Origin: Spodoptera frugiperda
Lineage: Eukaryota; Arthropoda; Insecta; Lepidoptera; Noctuidae
Direction: 5' to 3'
NCBI RefSeq assembly: GCF_023101765.2
Contig: NC_064236.1
Location: 19,618,993-19,682,992 of the forward strand
DNA: 64,000 nucleotides
Shown here piece by piece: positions 49,091 through 62,100 of this stretch. Positions within the stretch are counted from its first letter, which is position 1; each line of letters opens with the position of its first letter. Below the pieces are notes generated by a model, which was not told the DNA's origin, searched no databases, and worked only from the letters and a program-made list of their open reading frames with translations. The position numbers were made by a program, and so were the translations under genes.

Positions 49091-49999
49091 ACTTTAACGA
49101 TTTCAGTCTAATCTTCTAAAGCAACTATCTATCTCACTCTGAAGTTAGTTCCGAAGAACCGATATCACGCGAGTCAACCCTGAGTTACATGTGTGTGAGT
49201 GTTTTAGTTGGCGATGAGTAACCATCCAGCGTGCTGAGTCATAGATAGCCAGTGTAAACAGCGTAAATAATTTGTTTTGTTTGTTTATGCCTAACACACG
49301 CGGCCTCTGTGAGGACGCGATTGTACTAGCGTGTGTAATGTATGAACGATTTTATTGAGAGTTTAATGATATTTTATGACAAGTTTAGTGGACAGTAAAG
49401 TGTTTAATTACCATTATTTGTATTAAACATTGCAATATGAAATCTAGATGAAATATAACTTTCATTAAATTATGACGAAAATTTTAACAATGTTTTCTTT
49501 TGTATTGAAGTCGATTCGAGTCAATTGGTGTTCTATAACTATAAAAGATTCTATTCACTGCACTGAGCCTCAAAGGAAACTTCAGGGGGACAAATAATTG
49601 AATTGAGATACCGTTGAAACTGGGCCGAAGAAATCAACGAACTCCCGAAGAGTTTGGAGAAAATAATATCCTTAAATAAATAAATAGGGATCCATTCCTT
49701 ACTTTTCTATCAGAAACTTTACCAAAGTAATTATAGAAGTTTATTCTCGAATATGTATGTATGTTTGTATGTCAAACTTGTTTAGTATTGTACCGTATAA
49801 TAATATGTGTGAGATAAACAAAATTAAATGAAACGTATGGCTTGCTTATAAGTCCCGATGTAACTTGAAACTGGTAGAGCTTTTCTCTAATAAGTAGTGG
49901 ACTTGAGTAAAAAGTAACATACTTTAAGATATTAATTAAGTATAGTAATTTTGTTCGCCTGTGACATTGTACTTATATTTTTTTCTTTTTCTGTTACAG

Positions 50000-50034
50000 G
50001 TACTTATAATTCAATTATTTTATGCTGTTCTGGG
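50000..50034 (+). other. Candidate 35-nt micro-exon
   Basis: A very pyrimidine-rich acceptor (atttttttctttttctgttacag) and a consensus donor (TGGG | GTAAGTAG) bracket 35 nt. Two frames are open (VLIIQLFYAVLG and TYNSIILCCSG). Both splice signals are better than most in this DNA, but the segment is too short to judge coding. It could be an untranslated exon of a long plus-strand gene. Confidence 0.25.
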
Positions 50035-50471
50035 GTAAGTAGAGCTGTGCGGTATAGCGGCAAGCGGTCCCGTTGTAACACGGGTTATATTAAAAATTGC
50101 GAAAGAGTTAGCTAAGCTAATACTTATTGCGAAAAAAAAATTAAGTGAGTAATTATACTAACAAAAAATTAATGACTATTATTGAAATCTTATTACGTTT
50201 TAAGCTGCATGAGTTTTAACTTTTAAGTAGAGTTTTGTGTTTGTATACAAATATGTTGACAAGAAAATTATAAAATGTATAACTATGTAGTTACGTTTTG
50301 TACCAAACGACCTATCAGTGTTAGTAAGGATATTTTTTTTAATACTAAAGTGAGATTACTATTTGGTCATGTAAATGAGTGAGCGTAAATAAGATTTTTA
50401 CCTCAATGAGGTCCAACGTTTTTAAACTTACTCGGTGAGTCGGCGATGCTAATGTAGCTCCAGGTCTTGTC

Positions 50472-50840
50472 TGTACCCTTAGTATGAGTTTGCTTTACGT
50501 TCAACGAGATCGAAACGAAAACGTATTCGTCGCTCTGAGGGTTAAGTACGAGATTGTTTAACGTTTACCGAGACCGTTCGGCACTGTGATTGGCCGACTC
50601 CAATAAAATAACAAATCACAGCGACGAACGCGCTGTCATTAAACGTAATAGAAACTCGTACTAAGGTCCCTGTACCCTTACTATAAGTTTACTTTACGCG
50701 TTCTCGTTTCGATTTATAAACATAAAGCAATCTCGTACTAAGGGTACTGATTGGCCGGAACGAATGAAACAACCAATCAGAGCGTCGATCGCGCTTTCGT
50801 TTCGATTTTGTCAAACGTAAAGAAAACTCGTACTAAGGTT
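50472..50840. mobile_element. Composite of two or more family A MITEs
   Basis: The first unit runs from 'gtacccttagtatgag' (50472) to 'ctcgtactaagg' (50667), with an inner 'tgtgattggccgactc' / 'aacaaatcacagcg' palindrome. A second begins 'tgtacccttactataag' (50671) and ends 'ctcgtactaagg' (50838). An extra internal terminus 'cgtactaagggtact' (about 50736) suggests a nested or rearranged insertion. Confidence 0.6.
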
Positions 50841-51508
50841 AATGCAAATTTTAGTAGCTATATTAATTAGATAAGTAAGACTTTTTATTCAAAAACGTTA
50901 TTGGGTGAGCCAAAAAATAGTAGGTTTCATTAAGTATACGTATTACATCAAAGCTTTAGACTTATCTGACCTTATATACAATGTCTAGAACACTAATTAA
51001 CAGCGTTTACTCAACACTTAACAAGATATATTGTGTTAATACCCATAATTGGGTCCTGATACGCAATTATGAACTCAATCAATACCGGTAAATAACACAA
51101 TAGGGGCGATATTGGCTCATAAGTTTAACGCAATTCTGATTTTAATATATTTCGTAAAATGATTGAGTAGGAAATTAAGTAAAATATGAAAATAGTTTTG
51201 TTTAATTCGTGAGTGGAAGTAATTATATTTTATCGTGTATCTCGGTACTTAAAGTTAAATATAATGTGTTAAGTTATTATGTTTTTTTTATATTGTTCAT
51301 AGTTTTTATATAGTTCCTTAATAAATCTGAAGTATTTTCATTGCTAGACAGAGGTATACTTTTAAAATTATTTTTGTTAATTCATATTATTCTTAGTTTA
51401 ATATAAAAAGCGTTAATGTCATAGTGTTTCTTGTTCAAAGAGTATAACGACAATTAATTATTTACCCTTACCTTACATGATTTTAGGTAAAATAGAAATT
51501 GCTCAACA

Positions 51509-51666
51509 GTACCCTTAGTATGAGTTTTCTTTACGTTTAAAGTAATCGTAACGAGAGCGCAATCAGCGCTGTGATTGGCTGGCTCGAATAAACCAAGCAA
51601 TCAGAGCGCCGAACGCGCTCTCGTTTCGATTACGTTAAATGTAAAACGAACTCGTACTAAGGGTAC
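51509..51666. mobile_element. Intact family A MITE, 158 bp
   Basis: The left terminus GTACCCTTAGTATGAGTT and right terminus AACTCGTACTAAGGGTAC (read on plus near 51649-51666) are inverted copies with one or two differences. Sub-terminal 'cgtaacgagagcg' pairs with 'cgctctcgtttcga'. The centre 'gctgtgattggctgg' pairs with 'aagcaatcagagcg'. It is nearly a full-length hairpin with no ORF. Confidence 0.7.
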
Positions 51667-52814
51667 AATAAATTACTACAAAATGAATAGAAGGACTACA
51701 TTTTACTGAGACAGATTTTCTCTTTGAAACATTTACTATTCAGTACATATTTGCAGTTAAATAAGGTATTTCTGCAATACTCCTAACTAAGTAAATGAAA
51801 TTCAAGGAAATTGTATGACCATGAAGTTAGGTCTTGTCTTCGGTAAAGGTTTCTCATAATGACGGTTCAATTTATACTGGGTATGTGCAAGTCTACACGA
51901 AACGAGCATTTCTGAGTATGTATTCCTTTGAAGTAAACACTACGTTATGACTGGTCATCAAAGTATACTAATATATCTTTAATTGAATTTTTATCTTATT
52001 GTAATAGGATACAGTTTAAAATCGAATGTAGTGTTTCTCTTATGTGGATTTTCTTTCATAATTTTCTATGCTTTCTTTTCTTGCTAACAATTCTAATAAC
52101 GAACTAAAAATAACTCATTCCCGGACACAGTCATATCTCTAAATATTCGAGCAAACATCGAATCGATAAAACAAACAACTAAAAATGTGTTATCGATACT
52201 ATCTAAATAATCTAAACTTGTCCTTAAGGTGACCTCTAATCTACGTAATATTTACTAATAGACTATAAGTAGTAGTATTTGTAATCTTATAAGATAATCG
52301 AAACCATTTACTAGTTAATAGAAGCCTTAGAGATACGTTTATTACTATGTATCTAGCACTATTCGAATATATGCAATGTATGACTAATTCCTAAAATAAA
52401 TTTTAAAAAATCAGTCATATTATTTTACTGGTACTGATAACATACGCTAGAAAAATCTTTAAAATCCAAATTCTAGCTCAATTTTTGTCTTACTCCGAAT
52501 TTAAAACTGTCTTATATGAACAAAACTACTTAAATCAGTTCTACTCGTATATATACACAAACCTTATATGTAATTATTCTCGACTGACTTCACTATTACT
52601 AGTAAAATCGATAAATATGAAATGATTTGCAAGTGATTCATACATATGTTTCATTGAGAACTACTGAGTCACCGGCGATTGGCAGCACGGAACAATAATT
52701 TATGTTTTAAAAACGGCTATTTCTGTAACATTACTAAATAGATCTTTTAATTTAATTGTTTGAGGCGCACTATAATTATAACTTGTAAATAAATTGGTGT
52801 TAAAAGTTGTTATT

Positions 52815-52985
52815 CCCGATTCCCCAATAACCCTTAAATTCCTAACCCCTGAAAAATCGGCAATGCGCTTGTAACGCCTCTGATGTTTTGGGTGTCCATA
52901 GGCGGCGACGATTGCTTTCCATCAGATAATTCGCCTGAACGCTTACCGGCCTATACCATAACAAAAAATCGATTAAACCGATCTG
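52815..52985 (-). mobile_element. Dispersed repeat, 'cgcttgtaacgcctctg' type
   Basis: It has 'aacccttaaattcctaaccc', 'ggcaatgcgcttgtaacgcc', 'gggtgtccataggcggcgac' and 'atcagataattcgcctgaac'. Pieces of the same family appear at 36030-36095, 53215-53305 and 55420-55450. Confidence 0.5.
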
Positions 52986-54707
52986 GAACTATAAGTAGTG
53001 TAATTAAGACGACTTTCTTTTTCATAATAATATATTATAGGTAATACAATATTAATACATAATTGTGTATAAATATAGACGTTATTAGTTTCTCAATTAT
53101 ACATCAAGCCTATTATTAATAAACCTATTCTACTTATAGAGTGTGTTGTCTTCATTCGTAATTGTAGCATAATGAATTAATCATAGTTTATATTTTTATA
53201 TTGACAGAGCTTAAGAGAGAATTGGTCTGATGGCCTGATGGTACACGGTGACCATAGCCTAAGTACGTTATTGAGCATATAGGAAACCAATGCCTGTTTT
53301 CATCAACAACCAATTCTTAAGTAATAGTTATCTTAGCGTGGCGTAGCACTTAAACTAAGTTCTAAACTTATACATTGTTTATAACTAAACTGTCGTGAAA
53401 TGTCTCATATCTTACCATATAAGAAGTATTAGGTAATTTTGAAGCATTTGGTGCAAACAACTGAAATTTATTTTAATTTCTACATCAGTACACAATCAGA
53501 TTAGATAATGATAAGTAGTATTCTCATTCATTGATTTTGATATCACATTTATTTTGATATCATTTCTTCTAAGTAATCTGTGACGAATAAGCAGGTTTGT
53601 GCCAGTTGACGTCACATTATTGGTGACCTCACCGGTCTATTTCTTGGACTTACCACCTAGTCAATTATTTAATTTACCGTAAATCTGATGTTTCATTAAA
53701 AATAGCCGGTTTGAAAATAAAGTTTACTACACACATAGGTTTCAAAAAAGTATGAGAACTAAATCACAAATCTTGAAAAGTGAATATTACCTGCATTATC
53801 CTTATATAAGCACCTCTGCCTACATTTTGGAAATTAAAAGCCGTAAAGTAATATTGTGTTTTTACAGAAATGCAACAACCTCTCATAATTTTAAAAGTCC
53901 GTTAAAAAACAAATGAGAATTCAATAAAGAACAACACACTCTATATTTAGAATAGGTTTATTTTTTTTTCTAAAATGTTGCAAGATGCTAAAAGTCGTGT
54001 GTACCGAACCGTTTTCCGACCATCGATTTTGCATTCCAATTTTAAATGCAAATAGAAACAAGTGACTAACGATTGTGGAGCGAGCGAAATGTCGAACGAG
54101 TTTGAATATCAATTGAGCAGTAGAATGCAATTTACTACAAACTTCTACGCGTTAAATTATGGTTTGAAAAAGTCTAGCGTACATTTTTTAATGTAACTTA
54201 AACGTCAGAATATACTACGGTTTTATATTATCTAATAAAATGTGCTCGCTATGTTTTTTTTTACTCTTAATAGCGTGCAATAAAACTATCAAATCAATAA
54301 CTCGTTTAATCGAATGATCACAAGCAAAAGGATTTTAGGATTTTATAAAACGTTCAAAGAATATTTGTATTAATTGGAAACCTGTTAACAAGGTAATTGA
54401 ACTTAATGATGAATGAGACTCAGCTTACGACTTAGGAAACCCAATCACATTTTAACATGAGTTCAATACGATTCAAATTTCACTCAGTATTAGTAGTTGC
54501 TTAACTCAAAACTTAGTTAGAGAAACATAAGTAAATTGAGATTAGTACGTCATAGCTCCCAAGTATACTGAAATTCGTCTTAAGCAAAGTTTAATGTGTT
54601 ACAAGTTAACAACTTACAAACTAAGTACATGCCACTGACCTGAATTCCTTTCACTTGGAGTCCCTGTCCTTTGGCACTTAAATCTGTGGACAAAATTAAA
54701 AGAATAT

Positions 54708-54838
54708 TAGGCTCACCACCATATTATATGGGATTTACAATATATATTGGAAAAAGTGGGTGTACATTGTAAAGTGGCATTACATGTCATAATGTGCTCC
54801 TCTGCCTAACCCATCGGGGATAAAAGGCGTGACATTAT
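54708..54838 (+). mobile_element. SINE partial copy (body and tail)
   Basis: It has 'aggctcaccaccatattata', 'aaaaagtgggtgtacattgt', 'ggcattacatgtcataatgt' and 'catcggggataaaaggcgtg'. The head is missing. Confidence 0.6.
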
Positions 54839-55662
54839 AAAAAATGTTATCAATGGTGTCAGATTTTATTAAGAAAAATGTATTAGTCGTGCGCAATGAA
54901 ACTTCTCTGAGACCTTTGAGTTTGTTTCGGCTTTTCTTCTCAAAATAGTCCATTAGCAAATGCCGACCTCATGTAGATTTCTTTTTGTATTAATTTAGTG
55001 TAACGTCAAATACTGCTCTTTTGCAAAATAAATTCATTTAATTTCAAAACAATGAAATTGCATGGAAATTATCAATTAAAATAAAAATAAACTAAACATT
55101 GTTATAGTAAAATTAACAAAAAAGAAACACTAATTTCAGCAAAATATGAATGCAAAATATTTTCGCTTGGCTGCAAATTAAAGTCGAAGCCACTTCAGAC
55201 GGTATCACTAGACTGACAATCCGAGATTTTGCTGAAACAAAACCGAAAACACTTGAATACTGAACAAAGCGGACTGCGAAGTTCACGAGAGGAGTTTCAA
55301 AAAGCATTTTAAAGTGGAGTCAGGAGCCATAAAATGAGAAACTGGAATATTTTAAAAAAGCAATGTTGTTGGGGCTAGAACACACTGAGATCATTTGTTT
55401 TAGTATCTAAGTACCTACACCAGAGGCATTACAAGTGCGTTGCCAAATGTTGACTATGTAAAAAGCAGTCCCTTGATAATAAGTACGCAAATTAACTTAT
55501 TACTTTTAAAGTCTAGAAATAACATCACGTCAAAAGCGTGTAGTAATTCATACTGCATTCAATAGCGGCTTTATTTCGAGCCTAACTTAAAACGAACTGC
55601 GTAATTAAATAACTCAAACATGTTAAACAAACGATTATTTACTTATAATACGATTTAGCTTT

Positions 55663-55775
55663 TTTAACTGACTTCCCAAAAGAAGGAGGTTCTCACGTCT
55701 CCCGGTATATTTTTGTTTTTTGGTCTATGAATGTACACCGATTAGGTCGAGGTTTATGAAACGATATCTGTGATT
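55663..55775 (+). repeat. Dispersed repeat, 'actgacttcccaaaa' type
   Basis: 'taactgacttcccaaaagaa' and 'ggaggttctcacgtctcccg', followed by a T-run and 'atgtacaccgattaggtcga', match a common lepidopteran dispersed repeat as I remember it. Confidence 0.45.
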
Positions 55776-56904
55776 ATTTTTGTAAAGGATTAGCTGAAAT
55801 TTGTTTCCGTGCAGTTAGTGCTTAATAACCCTCACAAAAAGAAAATCCTAGTGCAGTCTAAGCCTAAAATTGTATATTCAACATTTCGCTCAATTGTTTT
55901 TCATATAAAGACGTGGATACACTCGACGTTTCTTTGTTTTCGTAAAACAAAACCTCAACTAGAATTGTCCTCCGTATGCTTACAATTTTCGAGCATCAAT
56001 GCGATCCCGAAAGAGGGCATCCGACCTCTCCTCTTTTAATTGGGAGTGCTCTACGACAAAATTGTATCTTCTGACATTTTTACCACTTTTAGTTTGCAAC
56101 ATTATTTGTTATTTTAAATAAAAACGTAGCTGAGGTTTGAGCTGATTTTAATGAGCATTGACATAGTTGTTTTTTTTAAATAATTGGATAAAAAGTTGGC
56201 TTTGGGTAAACGTAATTAAAGAAAAGCGAGTTTATGATAGATGCTGTTACGTAATGTTTGCTTCATATACAGTACGTACAAAAAATTACGACTGTTACTT
56301 TCAAGTAATAAGAACATAATATTTTCCTTTTACTTTAAGCGCTTATATTTTTTCGGCGAAATATGTTTTGGAAGAGATAATTAAATTTTCTTTTACAATA
56401 AATAGGTAAACATTGAGCCACGAGTCACGGAATCGTATGGTAGCTTGTCTCAAAGGAATAAGCATAAATATTGGACTGTCGAATCTTGTATCGTTATGTA
56501 CTTTGAAAAGAAGAAATATTGGTTCACTGTTGAAGGTACAACGAATAACTTGTCGTTTTCATACGAACCCAATCGAAATAACATCACGATTAAATCTTAG
56601 TACATAGCCGTAAAAAACATAATGGACAAAGGCATTAATTAAAAACAAAAACACTACTACCTGCATAGACCTCAAAATACAAATTCTACGCTAGAGTAAT
56701 TAGCACATTAAAACCAAACAGACAATAATGAGCTCTAATACAATAGACTACTGTTATCGAACCAACATAATGCTTTGTAAGGAAACATATTTGAAATGCC
56801 TTTGTAATTAACACATGTAAGAACTTGAAATGTGATTAAATGAAGTGATAATATATTATGTAAAACGTTAGTAAATAGCACTTTTATTCGAAACTTCAAC
56901 AGCC

Positions 56905-57066
56905 TGCAGAGAACTTAGTTACTAGTTTGTTTTATGTTGAACGAGATCGGAACTTTACCGCGTTCGGGGCTCTGATTGGCCGGCTTCAATGAAACAACCA
57001 ATCAGAAGACTAAATGAAATAACGTTTCATTCTTGTTAAGTGTAAAACCAAATCGTACTAAGCCCT
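56905..57066. mobile_element. Diverged family A MITE
   Basis: It has 'tagtttgttttatgttgaac' on the left, the centre 'gctctgattggccgg' / 'acaaccaatcagaag', and 'accaaatcgtactaagccct' on the right. It is the same plan as the 51.5 kb copy with more substitutions. Confidence 0.55.
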
Positions 57067-58592
57067 TTAGTCTCTGTTATTAAATTTGGAACTCCTAAGG
57101 ACTATTCTTAAAATACCCGCGGTGAAAATAGAGGCTTTAATAAATGTAATGTGCCATACTAAAAGTTTATTTTATTTAGTTTTTCATAATTTTATATGTT
57201 ATGTAATAAATTATCGCACTGATTATTTGAAATAAACAGTTTTCTGCAGTTTCTAAATACATTAATATGATCACGCATAAACAGTTTTCTTAATACATTA
57301 ATAATAATAGTTAAACTAATCGGTTCTGTTAGTAATAATCTTTGTTACTATAAATAGGTAACTTAGCGGTCAGATGATTACACGCTTGTTATACCTACCT
57401 ACATATATATACCTACATCGTATACTTATACTGTATGTATGTTTATATGTCGTTACATCCATGACTCACATAGCCATGAGTAATGCAGTTAGTTTACAAT
57501 TATAATCGTGTGAAATTGACATAATTATACATTAAATTTTATATCACAAATTAAGAGATTGAGCATACTTTTCTTGATGTGTTTATATGAACAAAATCAT
57601 GTCTAATGTCCGATTAGTATGTGTCCCATTATTAAACAGGTAACTGTTTAATAATAACAAATAACATTTTTAAAACTAATTTTCAAAAGCAAGGTATTTA
57701 ATTCAAGGCAATAACAACAAACACCACCTGATTAGCTATACCAATCAAGCCCTTAATGACATAGCGAATGCAGTACAAAACTAGGAGACAGAACTAAACA
57801 AATTAAGTTAATAATCCTATACAGCAGAGGTTGCAATAAGACGTGGATCCCTTACAAACAAGCTTGTTATGAATTCTCTCAATTTTCTTATATAATAATT
57901 TTGCAAACTAACTCTATTCAGTGCTTGGCATGTTTCCTTAAGTAATTTTCTACCTGGGATGTTTGATTGGAGTGTAATGGCTAGGGATACGAGTAAACAT
58001 CTTCCTCTAAAATGAGAATGTATTTACTTGAATAAATCCAGGTAAATAAGGTTGGAAATTGAAGATCATGTTAAAGAGTATCTCTTTATGTTTTAATGTC
58101 ATCTAATGACATATTTTTTTCATGATATTTTGTATGAATATTTACGGGTATACTAGTTTATTTAATGCATCAAGTTACTTACAGTACGGTATGTTTTTTG
58201 TATTAGATAATCAACTTAATTTACAATGTAATGAAGTTGAGAGTCTAATGAAGGTGTGACATAATGCTATGCTAGGATTTGTACGTTTCTTTGAATGAAA
58301 AAAAAAACTGGAATGTTATTTGTTTTTTTTGCGGTTTATAAGGTAATAAACGCACAGCTCTGCTTATTCGTTTTTAGTATGTAAGATTAGTATTTATATG
58401 TAGTTGTAATTGTTTTATTACGATATGTAATACAGGTACGGATTCACGGGCAAATCTTAGCTTATTACAAACCAAACGTATGTAAGGTTTGATAATGAGT
58501 GCAACTGCGGTGCCATACGACTCCTTTATTCCTATTGCAATTGAACCCGTTTTCACTCTGGATCCATACCTGCTTCTAATGAATTAAAAGTA

Positions 58593-58737
58593 ATGGCACT
58601 TTCAATTTAGACGGCTTGTTTTAGTAACACTAGTCGAAAAGTCTTTGCGTTGTCATTTGTCTAGGGCCCATAAATTCGCTTCAACATTGGCCCTTAATTT
58701 ATGGTACAACACAAAACGTCTAAATTAAAAGTGCCCT
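58593..58737. mobile_element. Inverted-repeat MITE, about 145 bp
   Basis: 'atggcactttcaatttagac' on the left is matched in inverse by 'gtctaaattaaaagtgccct' on the right. The interior has 'gggcccataaattcgcttca'. No ORF. Confidence 0.55.
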
Positions 58738-58839
58738 TAATTATGTGACAACATATACTATAGTACAAGAATATCATGTTAGAATGTGACCGAAGCTCAC
58801 GATGAAGTCACTAGGGGACCGTAAAGATGATTTGTGGGT

Positions 58840-58850
58840 CCCCCCCCCCC
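58840..58850 (+). repeat. C homopolymer
   Basis: A run of about eleven C bases lies in a GC-rich patch (58780-58920). A G run of ten bases lies at 6939-6948. Both are prone to length error. Confidence 0.8.
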
Positions 58851-59142
58851 GTCCCACCTGAGAGGAGCCGTGAGGTAAAAAGCCAGAAGTTCAAGGGTAC
58901 AAACTAGAAATAGTCTCCGAGAATCGATTCAGAATCATTCAGATCAGAAAACGGTTAGAAGTATACAGGTAAACCTATTTTATTTATATTTTCAAATACT
59001 GGAACCTTTGTAGGTGCCTTTACTAACAAATATATTACAGTCAGCGCCGACCAAATTGTTTGTCGTGGGAGTTGTACCCACGACATGTTGCTCAGTAGCC
59101 GATGGTTCAGCCCCTGCGTCCTGCAACATTTTTAACAAACTA

Positions 59143-59151
59143 GCGCCACCT
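59143..59151 (-). promoter_or_regulatory. CTCF-core match AGGTGGCGC (3 of 3 exact)
   Basis: The minus strand reads GCTAGGTGGCGCTAG. A small hairpin (GTCGTGGG / CCCACGAC, about 59063-59085) lies 60 bp to the left. Near-matches in the same orientation occur at 44631-44643 (GGCGCCACTAGCG on plus) and 62193-62205 (GCGCCCCTAGCGG on plus). Confidence 0.4.
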
Positions 59152-62100
59152 AGCGCCTTCACCGATTGCTCTATCTGAGACCATCGTATCTTTTCTTTTA
59201 TTTTATAAATAAAAATGTCCTAATCCTTAAACACTGTGATCGAACTCGACACAAATGAATTAGATACATATTAACAGTTTAAACTGTTTTCGGAGTCAAA
59301 CATTCTGCTGATAGAAACTGTTCTTATTTCGTTGATACTGACGTTTTACATACTAATAAAAATCTTTACAGTACAATAAATTACAAAGAACTACAATGTA
59401 TAAGTAAGTCTCCTTTATTTAAAAACGTATCTGTTCTTAATGAGATTTCTCCCATTCCTGTAAGGGGTCGAATAAATCTAGTATACTTAACACAAGCTGC
59501 CTCATCCAGTCTTTCATGGCCTGGTTTTCTAGGTCACTTGGGCGTTAAACACGCGAGTGATCAAGAGCAACAATAAAGCAGATAAAAATAACTGCTAGAA
59601 GGCTTTTTATAGCAAAATATTATTTCTTCTCTTTTTATATTTTTTCTACGGCAGGGGTATGAACAGCCACTTCTGGTCTAATTAACTAACTAACTAAATG
59701 GTTACTAACATACACACTGCACACTGCTGCACACTGCCCGATTTAGGGTAAAATAATATTCTCCTATTCTACTGTACCGTACTTGTAATATAGTATGTGC
59801 CTACAATATGTGTATGTAAAATTGTAATATAGTTATGTAAACCATACATACACACCATATTTAGTTTTATAATAACAGATTACCATATATAGAAAACCTC
59901 TTGGTATTTTGCATTAAATGATTGTGTTTAAATAATTTTATTTAAATAGTTAAAGTTTTTAAGATTATATTAATTATATGTCTAATATTATATTGAAATG
60001 AAGTCCAAAATCGATTTGAACAAAAACAGAGAACAGTAGCGTACAATGAGAAAATAAAACTACATAATCTATTTCTTTACACGTGACTCCGATAGATATA
60101 ACAGTCCCTTTATATACATATTAATCTTGATATCATGTAGATTCGTCCTTACGTTACGCCAGTAATTATAGGTAGTGTATGTACAAGTACCTATGTATTC
60201 ATAGTTTACAAGTACATATACATCGTACTGTGAATGAATTGGCAAGGAGTTGCATTCATTCACTATTCACGAGTAGGAACCGTGAACATGGTCTGCATAT
60301 TAAGTAGAGATCAATGGTTGTAATTACGTTTGTGTTCTAAATTGAACTTTAATGTCAGTTAGCACTTTAATTGTGGTAATGTATTTTCTTATTTGTGTGT
60401 AGAGGGATTCTTTACAGGGTGATAAGGTTCAAAATCCTTTGTGGGTTAAAAGTGACTTGAAGACTATTTTCCAATTACATTACAAGTAAGGATTAAGCGA
60501 TTACAAGCTTAAAAGATTTAGGAGTCATAATAAATAGTGAGTTGTAGCCTCAATTTCGATAGCCTAGCTGCTACGCCAAACGTGTAATCGATAGAAAACT
60601 TTAGACAGAAAGTGACTGTTCTACCATTGCATAAAATTCTCAAATAATGTTCATCTAAAATTAATTGTGTATATTATGAATAGTTGAGGAATCTAAAACA
60701 AACACTCTAGTTCCAGTAACCACAATAACACAAAATAGTAATGATGAAACCATTGCTGCATTGTGTTCTAAATCGGGACGGTTATCCTCAAATATATCTG
60801 ACTCGTTCTACCCTTAGTTGCCTCCGTATGCCTATCTCTCTTCCTCTAACGACAGCGGATAAATAATGGGAGTGTGGTCATCATTTTGGACTAGGTTTTC
60901 CTTGTACAGTTTTAGATTAGGATTTATTAATCATTCTTAGTTATAGAAGTAAAAAAAACAGCTCCCTTTTGAAAATTTTCATCGTAACGAGGTGAATACA
61001 GTCAGCGAATCCTCGAAAACAGTTTTATTTTTCTCCACACCAACGCATTTACCAAAAATACTTTCGGAATACTTCGGCAAATTTCGGCTAAACTTCGTAA
61101 TATCATCGACGAAAACAAAAGCGTGCTATTTTTCTTTTATTTCTCCTGTTTGTGGAAAAGATTTTGCGGTTTTTTTTTCAATATCTTGCGTGGCTTCGTC
61201 ACCTTATACTTTGAGAAGAACACGTTGTGGGTATATTGGGGTTTTATGACAAAAACTATAGTTTGTTGGTAAACCCATACAAGTAGAACTAGAGTTGTAA
61301 CTGAATTTTTATACAAAAGTAGTAAAAATAAATACAGAGAGAAGACAGGTAAAATATTGGAAATCCTTTGGAAAATCGTATCTCCGGGAAAATTTTAAAT
61401 ACCTCGCAGGTGAAGGCGAGCATTTGAAGATTTTAAAAGCACCCAAGAAGGCTTTTATCGTCTTACCAATACATTTCCTACGAATGTCTCATGTCTCGAC
61501 CAGATCTCAAGTTTTATAAGTAATTCCTAACGCATTTCCTAACATGAAAGGTTATTGAAATAGTTCAAACAAAAATAGACTTTAGAGAAGCTTTTAGTTT
61601 CAAGTGTTTTCAATTGAAATTGAGAGGAACGTACGGGCTGTTGTTGCATACATGTTTTTGCGGGATCATTAGGTATTGGACTTTGATCATTAAGTCTTTT
61701 AAACATATTGGTTTTAATAAAATTAGTGCTTTTACAATAAAGATATAGATAAAATTGCTACAATGCTACTCGTTATTAAAGGACTTATCAGCAATTTTCC
61801 AAATTGATCGCTTCAATTTATTATGACAACGTGCGCTGCATCAAAAGGGATTACATTGTCGAGTGTGGCGCTCAGATGGGGTGTTAAAATGACATTTGTT
61901 TAATCCAACACACATTAATAAAAAAGGAAGCATAACATAATTCTGTAATACCCTTAAATGTAATTTAATTTGCACACAGTACATTTACACACATTACTTA
62001 TTAAATGATATATAACACACCTGGAAATAAAGCTTGGAGAAATAACAGAATTATTTCAGCTGGAATATCAGAATAAAAACTTATTATCTTGATTGACACT

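Noticed and set aside
60992..61249. 85-codon ORF, Ser/Phe-rich
   Set aside because: Codon content reflects a T-rich stretch; nothing supports expression.
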